Assembly (NCBI GenBank): GCA_037974335.1
Contig: CM075760.1
Coordinates: 43,776,103 to 43,840,102 of the forward strand
Reading direction: 5' to 3'
DNA: 64,000 bases
Origin: Prionace glauca
Taxonomy: Eukaryota > Chordata > Chondrichthyes > Carcharhiniformes > Carcharhinidae
A model generated the notes under the pieces. That model had not been told where the DNA came from. It saw only the letters and a program-made list of their open reading frames with translations, and ran no database searches. The position numbers were made by a program, and so were the translations under genes. Shown here piece after piece: positions 56,241 through 64,000 of this stretch (positions are counted from its first letter, which is position 1; each line of letters opens with the position of its first letter).

Positions 56241-56800
56241 TCAAAGAAATATCATAGACATTTGCGTGCTTATTTATTTTAAATATTCTATTTTTTAATA
56301 ACCCCCTTTGCAGAAATGATCTCTTTTAGCAATTCCCCTTCAGTTTTCCCAGTGATAACCTTCACCCCATCTCTGTCTTCCACGAATGCATGGAAACACC
56401 AAACAGTTCATGTGTTTCAACTGAAGAACATTTAATATGTAAGTATTTATTGACAAACATTCTGTTGTGTGTTCTTGCAAACAAAATGATTTCAGCCTCA
56501 CTATTTTGTTCCCGGTGTTGACTTATCTGTCTTTAGAGATCTGTTGGAAAACGGATAGGCTGACAATGTGTGACAGCAATACTCACAACGGTTTCAACTC
56601 TCTTCAGTTCAGCAACACATTGTTAATCAATGTTCCTTTCTTTTGTCAAGGTGCATGAACCAAAATGTTTGCCTTCATTCGGATTTTTTAGCATGCATTA
56701 AAAGGCAATAACCGTATAATTTGCAAGAAAAGATGAAGTCATCTTGTTTGTTCAGAGACTGTGATTAATGTCCCTCAGCACACGGTTTAATTGTTCCAAT
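56241..56800. other. No recognisable feature
   Basis: Upstream region of receptor 5; nothing supported. Confidence 0.4.
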
Positions 56801-56827
56801 GGGGACATTAGAAGATTTATAAATAGG
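56801..56827 (+). promoter_or_regulatory. Core promoter of receptor 5
   Basis: GGGGACATTAG then TTTATAAATAGG, TATA core about 88 nt before the ATG. GACAT ahead of TATA echoes receptors 3 and 4. Confidence 0.5.
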
Positions 56828-56904
56828 AATTTTCACTGTGTGTGCAATATTGTTTAACTGGGAGTGGTCTCTAGTACAGTCAGCGATCATTGAATTTCAG
56901 AGCT

Positions 56905-58465
56905 ATGTTCTGGATTATACCACTTGAGCTTCGTATTCTTTGGGTATTTTACGATATCCAAAGGATTTACTACCCGTTCCTTGCCGTAGTTGGTGTCACT
57001 GGTAAGTCATATTTCTCTGTGTTCATTGTCCTTGTCCATGTTACCCAGTTATTGATATCATTCTGTGTAACCTTCATGGTTTGTTGCTGTGAATGCACTG
57101 GAAACATTTCTCCTTGCCACACAGCTATCCTCACACTACCTGACATTCACTTTCAATCTTTCCACTTTACGGTTGTCGTTATGTAACATGATTTCCAGTA
57201 TTATGATTCACAGCCAATTCCAAATCAGCTGATTTAACATCTTCAACTGCACAGCCTTCAGCACAATCAAAGCAGAGTCATCCAGACCAGAAACATTTGC
57301 TCCAAACCTACTGGCACCATTGTGTCCCCCACATACAAATCTGAAGAAGGCAGCAAATTGGAGATTTTATTAACTGGTGAATGTGGCTTCTTGCTACATT
57401 ATTGCGGGGTTTTTCTGCTGTGAACTTTGTCTCGAGCACAATAGGTGAACTCAGTCTATTCCGGGGTGGATTTAATAAAAATGTTTCAGCTGTTCCCAAG
57501 GATCCTGAGAGATTGTTTCTCTTGTGCCCAGTCTAAAATACGAGTAAATTGTGTTTCTCTCCCTTACAGTGAATGCATTGACGATTCTTATCCTGTCACG
57601 AGGGAAGTGTGGTCTTTCCAAAAGTATGATACGTTACCTCATTTCCATGTCAGCAGCGGATCTACTGGTCATTATCATCGATCTCATTTTGAGGCAAATT
57701 CCCATTAAGTTTGAATTTTTAATCATTTACCATATTAAAATATGTAATATCCATGCTGTGCTGCTTTATGCAGTCAGTGATTGCTCTGTCTGGTTCACTG
57801 TCTCTTTCACCTTTGATCGATTTGTGGCTATTACTTGTCAGAAGCTGAAAATAAAATACTGCACTGAGAAAACTGCAACAGTAGTTCTCGGAACTGTGAG
57901 TGTGCTATTCAGTGTAAAGAACATTTTCTGGTATTTCATGTGTGATGATAGATATGCGATTCAGAATACTCCCCATTTTTGTTATGTAGACTTTGATGTC
58001 CTCTCTTCTGAAGCATGGGGAGCAGTTGAAAATCTGCATTATATTTTAACACCATTCATTCCTTTTTTGTTGATTCTGTTGCTGAATGTTTTCACCATTA
58101 AACACATTCTAGGGTCGACCAAATTCCGCAGGAGACTTCAGAGCCACAAGCGTATGGATAGTTCAAAGGACCCAGAGACAGTGAAGAGAAAAAAATCCAT
58201 TATCTTATTATTTGCTCTATCATTAAATTTTATCCTACTATGGTCAGTGTTACTTATCCACTCCTTTTGTCAACGATTATATAATTTAAATTTAATTCAT
58301 TTCTATATTCCTGCATTTGTGCAGGAATTAGGATTTATGCTCCAACTCCTGAGTTGCTGCACCAATACATACATTTACGCAGTGACCCAGACACAATTCA
58401 GAGAGGATCTAAAGAATGTGATCAGATCTCCATTTACTGCAATTGTGAAATTACTTACAGAATAA
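56905..58465 (+). CDS. GPR139-like G protein-coupled receptor 5 (type I, intact)
   Basis: Two exons: 56905-57001 (97 nt) and 57570-58465 (896 nt), phase-1 intron of only 568 bp (GTAAGT donor, TTACAG acceptor), 330 aa. First in-frame ATG of exon 1 chosen. N-terminus about 18 residues, then TM1 ('IQRIYYPFLAVVGVT'). Marks: TM3 Cys in 'IKICNIHAV', 'SDCSVWFTVSFTFDRFVAIT' with DRF, ECL2 'NTPHFC', third loop 'KFRRRLQSHK', TM6 'LNFILLWSVLLIHSF' with Trp, TM7 'CCTNTYIYAVTQ' with NTxxY. It sorts with receptors 1 and 2 by these signatures but lacks their N-terminal repeats. The stop TAA lies within an AATAAA (58462-58467). It is head-to-head with receptor 4 across 9.4 kb that holds tRNA genes and a CR1. 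Ligand unknown. Confidence 0.84.
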
Positions 58466-58469
58466 ACAT

Positions 58470-58955
58470 ATTTTTCGTTAGAACAGGGTGATTATCTCGT
58501 GTTCTGCACAAAACAATATCTCAGTGAATCATACACAGTGTAGACATACTTTGTGTCACCATTTCTGATTAAAACGTGTATTGAAATTGTAAAAACAAGT
58601 AAAAAAAATGAATTGAGCCCAGAAAAAATCCGGATTCAAATCAGCTAATACTAATGAACCAGCCTGGACATCATGTTGACCTCCAGTTTTGTACCATTCT
58701 GTTAACTTGAGCGAATGTTTGCATTTCACTTCAGCTGCAACACAACTCCCTCAATGAAATGAATCTCAAAACTCAACCCCTGTGAACTCTCTTCACAATT
58801 CCACCCCACCTCACCACATCCCCACCCTCCCGCTCAGCTCGACCCTCAGCCCAAACAGTCCCGCGCCCTTTGCACAGTATTCATTATTGGATTTAGCAAT
58901 GGTGAATTGAACAGATTGGACTAGAGATTCATGGATGAATGGATTATTTGGCAAA
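58470..58955. other. No recognisable feature
   Basis: Downstream of receptor 5; a C-rich stretch at 58800-58860, otherwise nothing. Confidence 0.4.
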
Positions 58956-58959
58956 GGTG

Positions 58960-59092
58960 GTTGCAAATCTTCCCCAACAGGTGTAGACAAAGGTCATGAG
59001 TAGAGGAGGGCACTCATAATGTTGAAATGCGGCGTGGGCTCATTGGGCCGAAGGGCTTGTTTCCCATGCTGTGTTGTTCTTTGTTCTTTGTT
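58960..59092 (+). repeat. SINE 3' fragment (TTCTTTG tail)
   Basis: 'gcggcgtgggctcattgggc' and 'cgaagggcttgtttcccatg' followed by TTGTTCTTTGTTCTTTG. Confidence 0.78.
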
Positions 59093-59094
59093 CA

Positions 59095-59700
59095 AATATT
59101 AGCACTAAACTTCCATGGATTTACGGTCGGTGCTAGATGGCAACTTGAGACAGAATGTTGGAGTGGCAGTGATTGCATTTAGTAAAACTCAATGGCAGTA
59201 TTTGACAATGCACTTGGTACAATTCATTTAAAAAACCTCAGCTGAATACGCATTAAATTCCACTACCCTGGTGGATTTTGCAGCGTGTGTGAGAGACCAA
59301 AGTTAGTTCGTGCCCCAAATGCACTGGAGTGTTAAAGTGAAATAAGCAAATACATATATTAAAGATGCACAGAACAGAATGTAAACAACGTTGGTCTTTT
59401 TTGTGAAGGGTCTGAAAAGAAATAATTGTTAAAAAATTCAGACAAAAATAGATTTATCTTCAGTTATGAATAAATTTTTTGAATGAATTCTGAACAAGTA
59501 TTTAAAATGATAAAATAGAACGTAATGGAATGATTAGCCGAAAACAGACATCTTTATTAGCAAGAATAACAAAGTAAGTATTCTATTCATAACCATTCCA
59601 CGCCGTAAGTTACTGGAAAATATGTAGACGCCTTTTTATTCACTTTTTGCTACCCTTAAAAAAAAACTCTGAAAACCTTTTTCACTGTCAACGTGATTAT
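59095..59700. other. No recognisable feature
   Basis: AT-rich spacer; nothing supported. Confidence 0.4.
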
Positions 59701-59704
59701 AGTA

Positions 59705-59950
59705 ATTCAGTTTCACCATCTGCTGGCGACTCACAGCGCTGGTCTCATGTGTCAGCGTTCAGTCGCTGGATGCCTGCACTTGGGAACCATTTGCTCAAGT
59801 GTGGATATTGGACAAAATTGTCTGGGATTGAAGTTTCCAACAGGAGCTGGGCTGGTCAGTTTGCCATTTTATCAGCAGTCACTGCACAGGAATTCTATTT
59901 CTCCTTCCCGTGGGAGATGGTGACTAGAGATTGGAGATGTATATTTAACA
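59705..59950 (+). repeat. Paired non-coding block B
   Basis: Partner of 49230-49480. The 137-codon frame over it (59647-60060) is not kept in the partner, which argues against coding. Confidence 0.5.
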
Positions 59951-60346
59951 CGTGTATTTGTACATTTGGTGGCGTTATGAAACGCAAATTCAATTTTGAG
60001 TGCGAGTGGCTGAAATTTCCTGAACTCTGCCATTCACCTGTCACAAATGATCACTTTTAATCTTACATAATGGACCTAACTCAACGTTGTTTATATTTCC
60101 ATGAGAATTATTTCAAAGGATGCGCTGGCCCTCGTAACTCGGCGATTTGCTTGAAACTTATAACGTTCTGAAGGTCCATAGAAGTTGGGGCGTTAAGAGA
60201 GATACAAGCCCTCTCTTCTGTTTGTCCTCCCCTCACTTTTTCGAACAGTGAACTTTCTTAAAATCTGGATTATTACTGCCTCATTTCAGTTATGATACAA
60301 GCCCACAGCTTTTCCCTACAGTTCATATTAGCTAAACATTGCGTGG

Positions 60347-60419
60347 AGGCTCTAGAAAGAATTGAACTCACGACCACTGGTTTATAAGACCAGTGCTCTG
60401 AGCACTGAGCTACGGAGCC
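60347..60419 (-). tRNA. tRNA with Thr(TGT)-type body and TAT (Ile) anticodon
   Basis: 73 nt. GGCTCCGTAGCTCAGTGCTC and the ACTGG/CCAGT anticodon stem match vertebrate tRNA-Thr-TGT. The loop reads CTTATAA, giving TAT in place of TGT. The T stem is weak (GTGAG against CTTTC) and position 6 of the acceptor mismatches. It may be a pseudogene or an anticodon-shifted gene. No run of four T follows. Confidence 0.78.
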
Positions 60420-61123
60420 AAATGATGCCAGGTTATTATAACATTATCAGTGGATTGAGGAGCAGGATAGGGTTTGAGGTGGGGGATGTTTGATGAATGG
60501 AGAAATGTCTGAGGTGCAGAACAGGAAATTAAAAGACGCAACTTGAAAGGGACATGATTTGACATGTGTGCTGTGTGTGTATCTGACATGTATGTTGTGT
60601 ATCTGACATGTATGTTCTTCAGAGTTTATCGTTAGTGTTACAACTCTGACTTCTCCAGCTCCGAGGCCAGTTCATCCAGCCAGAAGATTTAGATGTTGTT
60701 CCCTTCACAGACGCTGTGGGGCGATTGATTTCTGCGTTTCTCCTGAGAGGAGAGATTCAATGGGATGAATCTGTTCGCTCTGGAGTTTAGAATAATCAAA
60801 AATGATCTTATTGAAAAATTTGAAATAGGGAAACAGTGTGACATGAAAATCTTGAGAGGGTGTTCCCCCCGCCCCCTCCCCTGGCTAAATTATTAAGAAC
60901 AAAAGAAAAATACGGTGAATGATGTAAGAGGATTTTGGAATGCTTGGGAAAGGTGAAGCTCAGAATTGAGAGATGTGATTGATGTAATTGATGATTGAGA
61001 GGGATGGATAAAAACTTTGGGGATTCAATGTAAACGTTGAAATCTGAACAAACTGAGACACCAAATAGAAAAGCCATATTCTCTCCATGCATCTTAGGTT
61101 ACGGAAAGACGAATAGTGCATGT

Positions 61124-61196
61124 CCCCGGCTAGATTAGTCGGTAGAGCATGAGACTCTTAATCTCAGGGTCGTGGGTTCGAGCTCCATGTTGGGCG
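61124..61196 (+). tRNA. tRNA-Lys (CTT)
   Basis: 73 nt. Anticodon loop ACTCTTAAT gives CTT; T loop TTCGAGC; 3' end TTGGGCG as in vertebrate tRNA-Lys. Changes: C1 (C1-C72 mismatch), A-box TAGATTAG for TAGCTCAG, wobble in the T stem. A run of nine T follows at 61199, a good Pol III terminator. Confidence 0.85.
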
Positions 61197-61383
61197 TCTT
61201 TTTTTTAAACTTTGACTCAATCCTGGGTGAATTCCAGATCTCCGTTCCCCCAGAAGTGTCAAGGCTGAAACTGAGTCTCTCTCTCCTTTCTACTTTGTTC
61301 ATCTCACCGTTGTGAATGAAAACTGCCTCCAGATCACTGGAAGTCGGTAAGTTTAGCGCTGAACTCAGCGAGAGGTTTTGTTC

Positions 61384-61540
61384 TCATCGACCCTAGAATG
61401 TGTTTAATAGTGAAAACATTCAGCAACACAATCAACAAAAAAGGAATGAACGGTGTTAAAATATAATGCAGATTTTCAACCACTCACCATGCTTCAGAAT
61501 AGAGGGCATCAGAGCCTACATTACAAAAATGGGGAATGAG
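61384..61540 (-). pseudogene. GPR139-like receptor 6 relic (TM4-TM5 fragment)
   Basis: The minus strand codes 'PHFCNVGSDALYSEAW', then an in-frame TGA, then 'VVENLHYILTPFIPFLLI', then 'LLNVFTIKHILGS'. This matches receptor 5 ('PHFCYVDFDVLSSEAWGAVE', 'NLHYILTPFIPFLLILLLN') over about 50 codons. Neither flank continues the receptor. It is a segment of exon 2 copied without the rest. Confidence 0.85.
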
Positions 61541-62270
61541 TCCCAATTCCGTCATCTGTCTGAGTGGCTTTTCCTGTTTCTTAGAGATGAAAAACGATTT
61601 AAAAATATTCTTCTGTGAAATGTGTGCCATTTCCTCTAGTTCACTTACAGTATCACTTGTATCTGTCTTTTTGAGCACACACTGCTATCAGATATTTCAG
61701 ATGGTGATTAACCATATTAGTCTGCACCTAGAAACCCATTAAATTCTGTTGGAGACTGAACAAGATGCGGATAAATGCTCGGTGTCAAAAGCGAACTTTC
61801 CCGTCAGTGCACCTTATTTCACAGAAAGTATTTAACTTTGATGTCAGAGGAATGATAACATGTCTTTCACATCGAGGTTTGGATAATGTTGAGCAACAAC
61901 CTGAATTCAAACAATTTTCCCTTACCCGACATGAGAAACCTTAATGAATGTTTCTGCCCGGTTTTGAACCGGGGACCTTTCGCGTGTGAGGCGAACGTGA
62001 TAACCACTACACTACAGAAACAACTGGGAAAGTAGTGGAGCAAATCAGCCTGTCTGCAATGTTCAACTGCGCTGTGTTGCTGCAGGTTCCGATGGTTAGA
62101 CTGAGAGCCCATGTCACTGAATTCAGGAAGATAACCGTTACTTTCAATCTAATTGTACATCTTATCCCCAACATCAACATTTAAAAGCGTTCGTCTCGCA
62201 AATATCTAAGGGAGCAATGATTTCTACTCATTTATTATTCCATGATTCTCATCTTCCTTCGAATAATCTC
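61525..62270. repeat. tRNA-Val duplication, unit 1
   Basis: Collinear with 62720-63450 over about 740 bp ('gagatgaaaaacgattt', 'tcagatatttcagatggtga', 'gatgcggataaatgctcggt', 'aaaagcgttcgtct'). The unit holds one tRNA-Val. Confidence 0.88.
61949..62021 (-). tRNA. tRNA-Val (CAC)
   Basis: 73 nt. Acceptor GTTTCTG/CAGAAAC fully paired; anticodon loop CTCACAC gives CAC; T loop TTCAAAA differs by one base from the usual TTCGAAA. No T-run directly downstream. Confidence 0.9.
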
Positions 62271-62719
62271 AATCAATTATTCAGTGATAAAAACGAATGA
62301 CTGCGGATGGGAAAAGAGAAAATGTTGCAAAATCTCCCAATGTCTGAGAGCTCCTGTAATGAGTGAAAAGGGCGGACGTTTCGAGTCCAGATAACACTTT
62401 ATCAAAGCTCATTGTACAAGTGTACTCAGTATTTGTGTCACTATTCAGTATTAATGTATTATTTAACACATATGGCTTTATTATGAATTGAATATCTCTG
62501 AACTTGAACATTACTGAATTGAAAACATAACTGACCAACAGAATCACCGGGTAATACAGATCACAATTTTGAGATTGACTATCGTCAGCTTTTAAACAAA
62601 GTCAAATACATTTAAATGGACGAAAATCAAAAATTATCTGTTCGTGACACTTGTGCCTTTTTTATTATGGACGCATGCATTTCCGCCCTTTACAGGAAAG
62701 CCCAGTAGGTCCGCGCTGA

Positions 62720-63450
62720 GTCTCGATTCCCCCATCTGCCTGGGTGATTTTTCCTATTTGTTGGAGATGAAAAACGATTTTTAAAAATGATTCATCTGTG
62801 AAATGTGCACCATTTCCTCTAGTTCACTTACACTATCACTTGTACCTGTCTGAGCACACACTCGTATCAGATATTTCAGATGGTGATGAACCATATTAGT
62901 CTGCACCTATAAACCCATTAAATCTGCTGGAGACTGAACGAGATGCGGATAAATGCTCGGTGTCAAAATCGAACTTTCCCATCAGTGCACCTTATTTCTC
63001 AGAAAGTGTTTGACGGTGAAATCAGAGCAATGATAACATGTCTTTAACATCAAGGTTCGGATAATGTTGAGCAGTAAACTTAAATTTAACAATTTTCCCT
63101 TATCCAACACGAGAAAGTTTTGTGAGTGTTTCTGCCCGGATTCGAACCGGGGATTTTTCGCGTGTAAGGCGAATGTGATAACCACTACACTACAGAAAGA
63201 GCCAAAGAGCTGTGGAGGAAATCTGCCTGCCTGCAATGTTCTACTGCGCTGTGTTGCTGCAGGTTCCGATGGTCAGACTGAGAGCCCATGTCACTGAATT
63301 CAGGAAGATAACCGTTACTTTCAAGCTGATTGTACAACTTATCCCCAACATCAACATTTAAAAGCGTTCGTCTGGCAACTATCTAAGGGATCAATGATTT
63401 CTATCCATTCATTAATGCATCATTTTCATCGTTCTTCCAATAATCATCCG
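62720..63450. repeat. tRNA-Val duplication, unit 2
   Basis: Second copy of the 61525-62270 unit, same orientation, about 1.18 kb further on. Spacer 62271-62719 shows nothing recognisable. Confidence 0.88.
63127..63199 (-). tRNA. tRNA-Val (TAC)
   Basis: Sister of the gene at 61949. The anticodon loop reads CTTACAC, so CAC has become TAC (still Val). T loop TTCGAAT. C1-C72 mismatch at the acceptor tip and AAAAATC in the variable/T-arm junction may weaken it. Confidence 0.85.
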
Positions 63451-63620
63451 CATTTTGTATCACCAGCGCTTTGTAACCTGTCGCTACCTTTTTTCTTTGT
63501 TCTTTAAATGTGACATTTCCAAATCAGATACTAAAGAGGAAATCTCCCTGATACTGATTCCGACAGAACTGGTACAGACCGGGAAGTAACACAGGATTGT
63601 TGTACAGCAATAAATCTACA

Positions 63621-63692
63621 TTCCCTGACCGGGAATCGAACCCGGGCCGCGGCGGTGAAAGCGCCGAATCCTAACCACTAGACCACCACGGA
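63621..63692 (-). tRNA. tRNA-Glu (TTC)
   Basis: 72 nt. Anticodon loop CTTTCAC gives TTC; D arm, anticodon stem (CGGCG/CGCCG) and T arm (CCGGG/CCCGG) are standard; one acceptor mismatch (G4-G69). Its 3' flank (63440-63620) is shared with the Glu-like locus at 55656. Confidence 0.92.
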
Positions 63693-63699
63693 AGCTGGT

Positions 63700-64000
63700 G
63701 GGTGTTTTATAAAATATTAATTTATCCATGAGCCACCAGTCTTTTGTTTTATTTCTACACGGGCACAATCTCAGGACAAGGCGCTGATGATTTAGGAGTG
63801 AGATGAGGAGAAATTGTTTGACTCAAAGGCCCGTGAATCTTGGGAATTCTCTACTCCAGAGGGTTCTGATGTTCCATCACTGAACACATTTCAGTTTGGG
63901 TTAGACAGATTTATGATCTATCCAGGAATGAATGGAAACAGGAATATGGAATAGGAACAAATGCTCAGCCACAAGTTCATGTTTCGATTGTGTTTTTTAA
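63700..64000 (+). repeat. LINE 3'-region remnant
   Basis: 63790-63930 ('aggagtgagatgaggagaaa', 'ctcaaaggcccgtgaatctt', 'gaattctctactccagaggg') resembles the C-terminal end of CR1-like elements on the plus strand. The end lies outside the window. Confidence 0.5.

Noticed and set aside
59647-60060. A 137-codon frame over paired block B
   Set aside because: The partner block at 49230-49480 does not preserve any frame, and no motif is recognisable.

Overview
The window looks like germline DNA of a cartilaginous fish, most likely a shark. Three things suggest this. A T-cell-receptor alpha/delta-type constant exon points to a jawed vertebrate. CR1-like LINEs with (TTCTATG)n or (TTCTTATG)n tails, and tRNA-derived SINEs resembling the elasmobranch HE1 type, fill much of the space. 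The main protein-coding content is a cluster of two-exon, rhodopsin-class receptors of the GPR139-like type, a family I recall as heavily duplicated in shark assemblies. The species is inferred from content only; no search was run.

Layout. 1-9 kb: a single TCR delta-like C-domain exon (3101-3412) among old LINE relics, GT tracts and a palindromic repeat with a LINE inside it. 9-30 kb: two direct copies of a receptor locus, both on the minus strand and about 15.5 kb apart. The first (9505-13858) is open; the second (25115-29952) is a pseudogene. Between them lies a repeat pile-up with a three-layer nest (old LINE, then palindromic element, then younger CR1) and a broken Ty3/Gypsy-like fossil split by another CR1. 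34-48 kb: an intact plus-strand receptor (34265-38049) and an intact minus-strand receptor (45694-47508). They are close relatives and share a TATA-type promoter at the same distance from the ATG. Between them is a 363-bp near-perfect palindrome (40963-41325). 50-64 kb: an island of eight tRNA or tRNA-like loci (Leu, Phe, two Glu, a Thr-type body with an Ile anticodon, Lys, two Val) plus one tRNA-Glu relic. Among them sit a CR1 copy with a 710-codon open frame, a fifth receptor (56905-58465) and a receptor relic (61384-61540).

Each receptor has a short exon 1 ending in a conserved YYPxLAxxGV motif and a large exon 2 with the rest of the seven-helix domain, joined by a phase-1 intron. Two subfamilies are visible. 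Type I (9.5, 25 and 57 kb) has NTxxY in TM7; type II (34 and 45 kb) has NPxxY but no TM6 tryptophan. All carry DRF instead of DRY. Tandem copies, a young pseudogene, an internal fragment and divergence between copies indicate birth-and-death evolution. A chemosensory or peptide-receptor role is inference; the ligand cannot be read from sequence.
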